Shown: one piece after another, positions 1 to 7,853 of the stretch | How positions within the stretch are numbered: position 1 is the stretch's first letter | How the letters are laid out: every line of letters starts with the position of its first letter | Assembly: GCA_029055435.1 (NCBI GenBank) | Contig: JAIDDH010000067.1 | Location: forward strand, 1 to 38,165 | Length of the DNA: 38,165 nt | Source: Acetatifactor sp. | GTDB taxonomy: Bacteria; Bacillota; Clostridia; Lachnospirales; Lachnospiraceae | Direction of reading: 5' to 3' | Position numbers and translations under genes: made by a program | Notes under the pieces: generated by a model | What the model saw: the letters and a program-made list of their open reading frames with translations, nothing else | Database searches by the model: none | What the model was told of the DNA's origin: nothing

Positions 1-63
1 CACCCTGCCTTCCTATAGTCTGCAAGCCTTGCCCCGCTCACGATACTTGTCTTTATATTAAAT

Positions 64-92
64 ATTATACTAGATAATGGAAGTGCCTTCAA
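64..92 (-). promoter_or_regulatory. Sigma-A promoter reading out of the left edge
   Basis: On the minus strand a -35 TTGAAG (87-92) is followed by exactly 17 nt and a -10 TATAAT (64-69). Transcription would run leftwards out of the window, so the controlled gene is not visible. Bases 1-63 would be its 5' leader; I see no start codon with a ribosome binding site in it. Confidence 0.6.
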
Positions 93-105
93 CTTTTTTC
101 CAAGA

Positions 106-136
106 ATAAATATTCGCATAAATATTTGCATAAATA
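106..136. repeat. 12-bp direct repeats upstream of the left-edge promoter, possible operator
   Basis: ATAAATATTCGC (106-117) is repeated as ATAAATATTTGC (118-129) and partly as ATAAATA (130-136). The array starts 14 nt upstream of the -35 box of the left-edge promoter. The AT-rich, partly palindromic GAATAAATATTC/TGCATAAATA pattern resembles ArgR/AhrC-type operators, but without the downstream gene this is only a suggestion. The array abuts family A repeat copy 1. Confidence 0.4.
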
Positions 137-456
137 ACAGTTCAGTCGGAGATATTGCAGATGCTATTCCAGCCGTGTCGGCAGGGGAAGGCCGGGAGAG
201 TTTAGCAGGCGGGCTGCGGGTGGGTGTTTTCTAATAGTGCGGTTGTGGAATATTGCGATTTTACGGGTCGGTTCTAAGGTGCATCCATGCACCGTAGAAC
301 CTGAAATGCGCATCCGTGCGCATTTCACCCTAGGCCCCGATCCGCACTATAAGAAAACGCACCAACCTCCGCCAGAGCCTGCTAAACCCTCCCGGTCTTC
401 TCCTGCCTCGACACCGACTGAATATAGTCCTCGTAATATCTCCGGCTGAACTGTTA
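135..456 (+). repeat. Family A cloverleaf inverted-repeat element, copy 1
   Basis: 322 bp with terminal inverted repeats (TAACAGTTCAG at 135-145, its complement ending at 456). Inner arms 192-210 and 377-395 pair over 19 positions with one mismatch. Inside are conserved boxes (TGTTTTCTAATAGTGCGG near 226-242; CCGCACTATAAGAAAACGC at 342-360), hairpin H1 (270-301, stem GGTTCTA/TAGAACC plus GGTGCAT/ATGCACC) and hairpin H2 (302-327, TGAAATGCGCA/TGCGCATTTCA), closed by GGG 265-267 and CCC 328-330. No credible gene lies inside. It is 3' of eno, beyond the eno terminator. The ends begin with TA, as expected of elements that target TA, but this is inference. Confidence 0.88.
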
Positions 457-477
457 CTTGCAATCCGGCAAAACACA

Positions 478-530
478 TTATGCGCCCCTGCGCATAAAAT
501 AAGCCGGGAAGCGGGAACTTCCTGGCTTAT
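478..530 (-). terminator. eno terminator with accessory hairpin
   Basis: Read on the minus strand, ATAAGCCAGGAAG and CTTCCCGGCTTAT form a 13-position stem with one G-T type pair (499-530), followed by TTTTATG. A second small hairpin, TTATGCGC/GCGCATAA (478-497), follows directly. It lies about 47 nt after the eno stop, between eno and family A copy 1. Confidence 0.8.
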
Positions 531-576
531 CAAAATTCTATTCTTTATAAATAGTCTGTTCTCACATATATTTAAA

Positions 577-1938
<1,362 letters not shown>

Positions 1939-1997
1939 TTAAAAGATTTTATGCCGTTTGTGCCGTATTATTCGGATTCAATGTGATGTCGTTTGAT

Positions 1998-2504
1998 TTA
2001 ATAAGGATTTTCCGCTATAAACCGTTCCAAAATAGTCGCCGCAAGTCCCGCGAGCTGTGGGCAGGGACGTTTTTGATAGTACTCCGCCGTGCGCTGCTCC
2101 GGCACGGGATCATCCCGCTTTACCGACAGCCCTAAAAGCTCTCTGCACACAATACTGCCCTGCTGCTCCCGAAATCGCGCGGCCAGCTCCTGAATGCGCC
2201 CGTAATGCTCTGCTTTCTCCTCAAATGCCTTGGGGTCTTCATATCCATAAAGTATTCCTGCCACCAGAAACATACCCGACACAGTGCCGCAGACCTCCCG
2301 GAGCCTCCCCATACCGCCGCCAAAGGAAGAACTCATGCGAAGCAGCATACTCTGGTCCATATCCAGCAGGTCCGAAAAGGCCAGCGCTACTGCCTGCGTA
2401 CAATTATATCCCGAGAGGAAATTTTCCATGGCCGCCTTTCCTCTTGGACTGAACTCAGTATCCGATATACTGATTCTGTTTTCCGATCCTGCACCTGTCT
2501 CCAT
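1998..2504 (-). CDS. C_GCAxxG_C_C family protein
   Basis: A 168-residue protein with the spaced cysteine and glycine pattern of this family: GYNCTQAV near residue 32, SSFGGGMGRLREVCGTVSG near 58, an isolated Cys in IVCRELLG, and RPCPQLAG near the C-terminus. The family is common in anaerobes and thought to be redox or metal linked through its cysteines, but no reaction is established. The start at 2504 is preferred because AAAGGA lies just upstream; the longer frame to 2552 has no ribosome binding site and would overlap the EAL gene. With this start the gene begins 22 nt after the EAL stop, so the two are probably co-transcribed. Confidence 0.82.
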   Translation of the reverse strand: METGAGSENRISISDTEFSPRGKAAMENFLSGYNCTQAVALAFSDLLDMDQSMLLRMSSSFGGGMGRLREVCGTVSGMFLVAGILYGYEDPKAFEEKAEHYGRIQELAARFREQQGSIVCRELLGLSVKRDDPVPEQRTAEYYQKRPCPQLAGLAATILERFIAENPY

Positions 2505-2526
2505 AATGTCCTTTCCGATATCCTTT

Positions 2527-3810
2527 CTATGCCAATGAATCAGTAATACCATACTTATTTACAAAATCTTCTGCCGGAATCGGGCGGCTGTAATAGAATC
2601 CCTGTACCGTATCGCAGCCATAAGAAGCAACAAGATCAAGCTGCTCCTTATTCTCTATTCCCTCAAATACAATCTTGTAATTAACATCATTTAACATGGT
2701 AATCAGTGATTTGACAACGGCGCGTCCCTTGTCGGTATTTAATGATTCCCGGGCAAATATGCCGTCAAGCTTGATGATATCTGCAGGAATATTGGCAATC
2801 TGGTTCAGTGTGGAATAGCCTGCCCCAAAATCATCAACACTAATTCGAAATCCTTCCGACCTGAGACTGCTTATGGTCTCAACAATGCTGGAGAGGTCAT
2901 TGACAAAAGTAGATTCCACCAGTTCAAACTCAATCAGGTCAGGCGCAATCTGATACTTCTTTTGAAGCTTAAAAATATTATCAGCAAACGTAAGACTGGT
3001 AAATTCCTGCTTTGAAACATTGACCGATATGGCATATACCTTTTTCCCTGCATCCAGACACTGCCGCTGGAATGCAAATACCTTCTCAATCATAATCTTA
3101 TCCAGCCGTTCAATCAGACCAATGCGCTCAAGAACCGGAATAAAACGCCCGGGCATAATGAGGTCGCCCTGCTCGTCACGCATTCGCACAAGGGCTTCCC
3201 CGCCTACAACACAATTTTTTGAAACAGATACCTTGGGCTGAATATATAGTTCTATACCGCCATTTTGGGATGAACGGATAAACATATTTGACATATGCAT
3301 ATTTTCATAATGCGCTTTACAGTTGTTTTCGGTAAACACCTGACAATTCGTATTAAACGTACCCTTAATCACCTTTTTGGCTAGATTTGCCCTGTCTGTT
3401 GCCATTCGGACATCAACGGTCCTATCCTCATAAAAATAGATTCCGATATACACATGATTATAGACCAGTGGGTAACGGGTGGAAAGCATATGTTCAAATT
3501 CATGGCTCTTCTGTGTCAGATAGGATATCAAATCTTCCTTGGACATGGCTGTCATATCATAGATGCCCCGGAATTGGTCAAACCCCATACCATATGCCGC
3601 GCGGCAGAGGGGTTCGTTAATAAAGAAAAAAGAAGCGATGTCCTCCATTACACGGTCGCCTTCCTCCATACCATAAAAATCATTAATATATTTGAAATTG
3701 CTGATATCCAGAGCGATAAAAGCCAACACCTCTTCACTGGCTTCAACTAAAGAAATAGCTTTATTGATAAATTTATTATTTCCGGATTGGATGGTATAAA
3801 AATGATTCAT
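2527..3810 (-). CDS. Cyclic di-GMP phosphodiesterase with degenerate GGDEF and intact EAL domain
   Basis: A 427-residue soluble protein. Residues 1-160 resemble a GGDEF domain (ALDISNFKYINDFYG near 33), but the signature loop reads GMGFDQF (74-80), so cyclase activity is unlikely. Residues 185-420 form an EAL domain with the expected catalytic and metal residues: EAL (205-207), N264, E296, DD (326-327), K347, E384, E387 and Q403. It should hydrolyse cyclic di-GMP to pGpG, with the N-terminal domain as a possible regulator. No membrane segment or sensor domain is visible. The start at 3810 follows GGAGGT by six bases; an ATG 18 nt upstream has no such site. Confidence 0.92.
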   Translation of the reverse strand: MNHFYTIQSGNNKFINKAISLVEASEEVLAFIALDISNFKYINDFYGMEEGDRVMEDIASFFFINEPLCRAAYGMGFDQFRGIYDMTAMSKEDLISYLTQKSHEFEHMLSTRYPLVYNHVYIGIYFYEDRTVDVRMATDRANLAKKVIKGTFNTNCQVFTENNCKAHYENMHMSNMFIRSSQNGGIELYIQPKVSVSKNCVVGGEALVRMRDEQGDLIMPGRFIPVLERIGLIERLDKIMIEKVFAFQRQCLDAGKKVYAISVNVSKQEFTSLTFADNIFKLQKKYQIAPDLIEFELVESTFVNDLSSIVETISSLRSEGFRISVDDFGAGYSTLNQIANIPADIIKLDGIFARESLNTDKGRAVVKSLITMLNDVNYKIVFEGIENKEQLDLVASYGCDTVQGFYYSRPIPAEDFVNKYGITDSLA

Positions 3811-3857
3811 AGGCACCTCCAGTAGCATAAGGAGTATCCGTTCATACTTACACTTTA

Positions 3858-3886
3858 ATTTTACTCTTCTATTGCTATTTACTCAA
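3858..3886 (-). promoter_or_regulatory. Promoter of the EAL gene
   Basis: Minus-strand TTGAGT (3881-3886), 17 nt spacer, TAAAAT (3858-3863), placed about 50 nt upstream of the start codon at 3810. Confidence 0.6.
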
Positions 3887-3946
3887 CTCTATTTTCACAT
3901 ATTTTTTACATAAAATCGCAGGGCATAATCAGACAGTGATCACAAT

Positions 3947-3981
3947 CAAAAATGGACATCCTTATCAGATGCCCATTTTTG
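3947..3981 (-). terminator. feoB terminator
   Basis: CAAAAATGGGCATC and GATGTCCATTTTTG form a 14-position stem with a 7-nt loop just after the feoB stop. The A/T-rich base of the stem supplies U tracts on both strands, so it may stop transcription both ways. Confidence 0.65.
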
Positions 3982-4017
3982 AGAGATTATTATGAAATTT
4001 ATACAAAAGAAGAAATA

Positions 4018-6423
4018 TTATGCTGTCTTGCGGATATCTTTCGCCTTGAAATCTGCCTTCAAAGTCTCCGCCTCTTTGTAGGGTCTGAAGAGCAGATAGA
4101 TGATGCCTGCAAGCAGAATCACCGCTGCCGCCAGCCCGATCATATTCAGTTCACCGGTACATGCCGCACCGATCTGATAGATAATCAGGGCCACCACATA
4201 AGCAAACACACACTGATAACCGATGGCAAACCAGAACCATTTGATGTTATTCATCTCGCGCTTGATAGCTCCCATCGCCGCAAAGCAGGGTGCGCACAAG
4301 AGGTTAAAGGCCAGGAAGGAATAGCCTGCGACCTGTGTCATGCCCTCAAAGTCAAGCACACCGAACACACCTACTACCTCTTCCTTTGCCACCAGTCCCA
4401 TGATGGTTGCGATGACAGCCTTGGTCTCATTAAAGCCCAGCGGTGCAAAAAGCCAGCTCAGCGCGCCGCCGATATATCCCAGAACACTGTTCTCCAGCTC
4501 CATCTCTGCGTCAAACAGGAAGCTTCCGTCCACAACACCGAAGCAGGAACCCGCCCAGATGACGATGGATGAGAGCAGAATGATGGTACCCGCCTTTTTG
4601 ATAAAGGACCAGCCTCTCTCCCACATGCTCCTGAGAATGCTGCCCAGGGTGGGCATGTGATACGCTGGAAGCTCCATCACGAAAGGAGCAGGATCGCCCG
4701 CAAACATTTTAGTCTTTTTCAGCATGATGCCCGATATAACGATGGCTGCCACACCCAGGAAATATGCGCTGGGGGCCACCCACCACGCGCCGCCGAACAG
4801 AGCCGCGGTAATCAGTGCAATGATGGGGAGTTTCGCTCCACAGGGAATGAACGTGGTCGTCATTATAGTCATCTTGCGGTCTCTGTCATTCTCGATGGTG
4901 CGGGAGGCCATAATGCCGGGCACTCCGCATCCCGTGCCAATCAACATAGGAATAAAGGATTTGCCGGAGAGACCAAACTTTCGGAAAATTCTATCCATAA
5001 TGAAGGCAATCCGGGCCATATAGCCGCATCCCTCCAGAAATGCCAGAAAAATAAACAGCACCAGCATCTGCGGCACAAATCCCAATACAGCGCCCACGCC
5101 GCCGATAATACCGTCCAGAATCAGCCCCTTGAGCCATTCCGCACAATTTACCGCATCCAGCAGACTCTCCACCAATACCGGGACGCCGGGAACCCAGATT
5201 CCATAGTCAGCAGTGTCGGGAGCATCTTCCATCGCTGCGTCCACAGTCTCCGATACATCAAATCCATTCTCTGCAAGGACTTCTCCATAAGTGCCATAGG
5301 CCTCCTCAAAGCCGCCGAAGTCCTCATCCTCCATGGCTCCCAGAATATCCTCCGCGCCGACTACGTCTGCCTCTGCAGCGGCATCCACTGTGGCCCGCAC
5401 ATCCTCTGTCCAGATGTTCCCGGAGGCGTAAGCCGCCACATCCTCCTCATACGCCGCGCCGCCGATGCCGAACAGATGCCAGCCATCCCCAAAGAGGCCG
5501 TCATTAGTCCAGTCAGTGACCCATGTACCCACCGTGGTGACCGAGATGTAATATACCAGAATCATCACCACCGCGAAAATGGGCAGCGCCAGAATTCTGT
5601 TGGTCACGATTTTATCAATTTTGTCAGACAGGCTGATAGTATTCTTATTTGCTTTAATACAACTGGACTTGATCACAGAGGATACATAGACATATCTCTC
5701 ATTTGTGATAATCGATTCCGCGTCGTCGTCAAATACCTGTTCCAGATTCTGAATCTCAGATTCCACATCGGGTGCTGAAGTCATCATATCCCCGATCTTA
5801 TCATCCCGCTCCAAAAGCTTGATTGCAAAAAAACGCTTCTGCTCCTCTGCCACGCCGGACAATTTTGCCTCCACCGCCTCAATCGCCTGTTCCAGCCTTG
5901 CGTCAAAGCGATGCACAGAAGCCTGAGCTCTGCCCGCCTTCGCCAATGTTACCGCCCGCCCGGCTGCCTCAAGAATATTGGTTCCCTTCAGCGCGGAAAT
6001 CTCCACTACCTCACAGCCCATTTTCTCAGAAAGCTTTTTGACAGCGATAGTGTTACCTGATTTCTCCACCACATCCATCATATTGACTGCCATCACCACA
6101 GGGATACCCAGCTCCAAAAGCTGCGTGGACAAATAGAGATTACGCTCGATATTGGTGCCGTCCACGATATTGATGATCGCATCCGGTCTCTCGTTGATCA
6201 AGTAATTTCTCGCCACCACTTCCTCCAGTGTATAGGGAGAAAGGGAATAAATACCCGGGAGATCCATGATCATGACTTCTTTATCGGATTTTAATCTGCC
6301 CTCTTTCTTCTCCACAGTCACACCGGGCCAGTTTCCCACAAACTGATTAGAGCCGGTCAGCGCATTGAATAAAGTTGTTTTACCACTGTTTGGATTGCCG
6401 GCTAATGCAATTTTAATAGACAT
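4018..6423 (-). CDS. feoB: Ferrous iron transport protein B
   Basis: Inner-membrane Fe(II) transporter with an N-terminal G domain. G1 GNPNSGKT (9-16), G3 DLPG (54-57), G4 NMMD (114-117) and G5 SALKG (143-147) are followed by a helical regulatory region and a multi-span membrane part from about residue 275. Both Gate motifs are present (GTGCGVPGIMASRTIEND near 497; LLCAPCFAAMGAIKRE near 708). At 801 residues it is longer than many Gram-positive FeoB proteins; the extra length is an acidic, Ala-rich stretch at about 311-410 between the first two membrane segments, predicted extracellular. The start at 6423 has AGGAG upstream. The last gene of the feoA-feoA-feoB cluster, with an iron-box-like sequence just upstream. 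Confidence 0.96.
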   Translation of the reverse strand: MSIKIALAGNPNSGKTTLFNALTGSNQFVGNWPGVTVEKKEGRLKSDKEVMIMDLPGIYSLSPYTLEEVVARNYLINERPDAIINIVDGTNIERNLYLSTQLLELGIPVVMAVNMMDVVEKSGNTIAVKKLSEKMGCEVVEISALKGTNILEAAGRAVTLAKAGRAQASVHRFDARLEQAIEAVEAKLSGVAEEQKRFFAIKLLERDDKIGDMMTSAPDVESEIQNLEQVFDDDAESIITNERYVYVSSVIKSSCIKANKNTISLSDKIDKIVTNRILALPIFAVVMILVYYISVTTVGTWVTDWTNDGLFGDGWHLFGIGGAAYEEDVAAYASGNIWTEDVRATVDAAAEADVVGAEDILGAMEDEDFGGFEEAYGTYGEVLAENGFDVSETVDAAMEDAPDTADYGIWVPGVPVLVESLLDAVNCAEWLKGLILDGIIGGVGAVLGFVPQMLVLFIFLAFLEGCGYMARIAFIMDRIFRKFGLSGKSFIPMLIGTGCGVPGIMASRTIENDRDRKMTIMTTTFIPCGAKLPIIALITAALFGGAWWVAPSAYFLGVAAIVISGIMLKKTKMFAGDPAPFVMELPAYHMPTLGSILRSMWERGWSFIKKAGTIILLSSIVIWAGSCFGVVDGSFLFDAEMELENSVLGYIGGALSWLFAPLGFNETKAVIATIMGLVAKEEVVGVFGVLDFEGMTQVAGYSFLAFNLLCAPCFAAMGAIKREMNNIKWFWFAIGYQCVFAYVVALIIYQIGAACTGELNMIGLAAAVILLAGIIYLLFRPYKEAETLKADFKAKDIRKTA

Positions 6424-6508
6424 ATCTCCACTCCTCTTATCATGTATTCTGCCGCGTTCTATCCCGCGACAGTCGTATAAATCGCCAAGTCCGTTCTAAC
6501 TATCACAT

Positions 6509-6534
6509 ATTAGTTAAACCTAACCTATGGTTAA
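6509..6534. promoter_or_regulatory. Putative DtxR/IdeR-like iron box upstream of feoB
   Basis: TTAGTTAAACCTAACCTA resembles the TTAGGTTAGSCTAACCTAA consensus of DtxR-family iron repressors, and a further GGTTAA follows. It sits in the gap between feoA and feoB, so feoB may have an additional iron-repressed start. Pattern match only; no regulator gene is in the window. Confidence 0.5.
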
Positions 6535-6538
6535 AAAA

Positions 6539-6760
6539 TTATTCTATTACCACCATCTCCGCATCCGCCTTTCGGAGGGATAATTCATAACCGCGCACGG
6601 TAACCTCCACCGGATCGCCCAGAGGCGCCACCTTTCTCACATAGACAGTTACTCCCTTTGTGATGCCCATATCCATGATACGTCTCTTGACCGGGCCTTC
6701 ACCTGTCAGCTTCTTCACGGTGACTGTCTGACCGACAGCCGCTTCTCTCAGTGTCTTCAT
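6539..6760 (-). CDS. feoA: FeoA family protein
   Basis: A 73-residue SH3-like FeoA protein, thought to bind FeoB and support Fe(II) uptake from the cytoplasmic face. Typical features are the start KTLREAAVGQTVTVKKL, RRIMDMGITKGVTVYV in the middle and DPVEVTVRGYELSLRK towards the end. GAGGAG lies upstream of the ATG. It follows the other feoA by 39 nt and precedes feoB by 115 nt. Confidence 0.93.
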   Translation of the reverse strand: MKTLREAAVGQTVTVKKLTGEGPVKRRIMDMGITKGVTVYVRKVAPLGDPVEVTVRGYELSLRKADAEMVVIE

Positions 6761-6799
6761 ATCTGCTCTCCTCTTTATTCTTTTTGATTCCGGCGGCTT

Positions 6800-7009
6800 T
6801 CAGACCATAATCCGGGTCGCCATATCCCTGCCAATCGCAACGCGTGAATCCTTCACATTCACAATCAGATTCCCGCCGATGCCGGACACAACCGTGACCT
6901 CTCCCCCCACAACAAAGCCAAGGCTCTCCAAAAATAACCGAACCTCCTCCTTGCCGCCGATTTTCTTGATAATACAGGGCTCCCCCGCGTTTACCATCGC
7001 CAAAGGCAT
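6800..7009 (-). CDS. feoA: FeoA family protein, first gene of the iron operon
   Basis: A 69-residue FeoA paralogue: MPLAMVNAGEPCIIKKIGG, then RLFLESLGFVVGGEVTVV and NLIVNVKDSRVAIGRDMA, the usual beta-barrel order. Two small FeoA genes ahead of feoB are common in Clostridia. It is the promoter-proximal gene, with a consensus promoter 50-80 nt upstream overlapped by two TTAG/CTAA dyads, so iron repression is likely. AGAGGA precedes the ATG. Confidence 0.92.
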   Translation of the reverse strand: MPLAMVNAGEPCIIKKIGGKEEVRLFLESLGFVVGGEVTVVSGIGGNLIVNVKDSRVAIGRDMATRIMV

Positions 7010-7056
7010 ACTCTCATCCTCTTTCTGTGTTGTGTGTTACCTTCATCTTCCTTAAA

Positions 7057-7087
7057 TTAGTATATTCTAACTCGTATTAGTTGTCAA
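7057..7087 (-). promoter_or_regulatory. feo operon promoter with overlapping dyad operators
   Basis: Minus-strand TTGACA (7082-7087), 17 nt, TATACT (7059-7064). The -10 lies inside the imperfect palindrome TTAGTATATTCTAA (7057-7070), and a second dyad CTAACTCGTATTAG (7067-7080) fills the spacer. The arrangement suits a DtxR-family iron repressor blocking RNA polymerase; the regulator is inferred. Confidence 0.75.
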
Positions 7088-7098
7088 TAACTTTTTTG

Positions 7099-7392
7099 AA
7101 AAATTCTCTTGACCTTGTAATTGCTACCTTTAGCTGGCATAACGGCAGGAGGAGGCAGGGAAGGATTTGCGGCCATTGGCGAAGGTTGGTGCGTTTTCTT
7201 ATAGTGCGGGCTGACAATCAGGGTGCTCTAAGGTGCATGGATGCACCTTAGAGCCGACCCGTAAATTGCAGTATTCTATAACCGCACTATTAGAAAACAC
7301 CCAACCGAAGCCGGCCGCAAATCCTTCCCTGCCTCCTCCTACCTGGATACCAGCTGAAGTCAGCAATCCCATCATTTTAAGCAGAACCGTTA
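7099..7392 (-). repeat. Family A cloverleaf inverted-repeat element, copy 2 (H2 deleted)
   Basis: Opposite orientation to copy 1. Arms 7148-7174 and 7313-7339 pair perfectly over 27 bp with a sequence unlike the other copies. The inner boxes are kept (GCGTTTTCTTATAGTGCGG near 7191; ACCGCACTATTAGAAAAC near 7281). H1 is present (stem GCTCTAAGGTGCAT with ATGCACCTTAGAGC), but H2 is cleanly missing, which explains the shorter length of about 294 bp. The right end (TAACGGTTCTGC on the minus strand, 7381-7392) is clear; the left end is degenerate. The right end supplies the last codons and the stop of the VanZ-like gene. Confidence 0.85.
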
Positions 7393-7826
7393 CACCGCCT
7401 CTGTTTTATCCGCCCCACCACAAGGGCGAATACGGTGAGAACACAGGCCCCCGTCACAAACCCGGCCACATCCAGCCACACATCCGCAACCGAGGACCAT
7501 CTCCCCGCGACTCCCGCCTGAATCGACTCGTCAATCAACGCAGTCAATATCCCTGCCAACAGTACGTTTCCGCAGTTCGCCCGCCGCAGCCTGTCATGAG
7601 TCCACAAAACCAACACCACGCACATGCCCTCCAGGGCAAACTCCGCAAAATGAGCCTGCTTACGAATGATGTGCTCCGTGACGGGATTTCTCGTCCGGAG
7701 CACATCATTTACAATTTCTGTGACTCTGACGCTCCTCTCTCCCGAGCGGTCCGCGCTCTGGAGAGAATTGCCCCAGATAAATAAAATTACGACAACCAAA
7801 AGCACCAGCGATATCTTTTTTCTCAA
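7377..7826 (-). CDS. VanZ-like family membrane protein
   Basis: A 149-residue membrane protein with the VanZ-like pattern: a first hydrophobic segment (5-20), WGNSLQSADRSGERS, IIRKQAHFAEFALEG near 54, IDESIQ, and a DVWLDVAGFVTGA segment. VanZ homologues are linked to low-level teicoplanin resistance; the role of such free-standing members is unclear. The start is TTG at 7826 behind GAGGAGAAAGA. The gene starts 27 nt after the large secreted protein and is probably co-transcribed. Its final codons (NGSA and the TAA stop) come from the end of family A copy 2, so the C-terminus was probably altered by that element. Confidence 0.85.
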   Translation of the reverse strand: MRKKISLVLLVVVILFIWGNSLQSADRSGERSVRVTEIVNDVLRTRNPVTEHIIRKQAHFAEFALEGMCVVLVLWTHDRLRRANCGNVLLAGILTALIDESIQAGVAGRWSSVADVWLDVAGFVTGACVLTVFALVVGRIKQRRCNGSA

Positions 7827-7853
7827 ATCTTTCTCCTCAAGCTATCTGATAAG

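Noticed and set aside
237-449. Open frame inside family A copy 1 (and similar frames in the other copies)
   Set aside because: It arises from the inverted-repeat element, has no ribosome binding site, and the encoded sequence follows the palindromes rather than a protein pattern.
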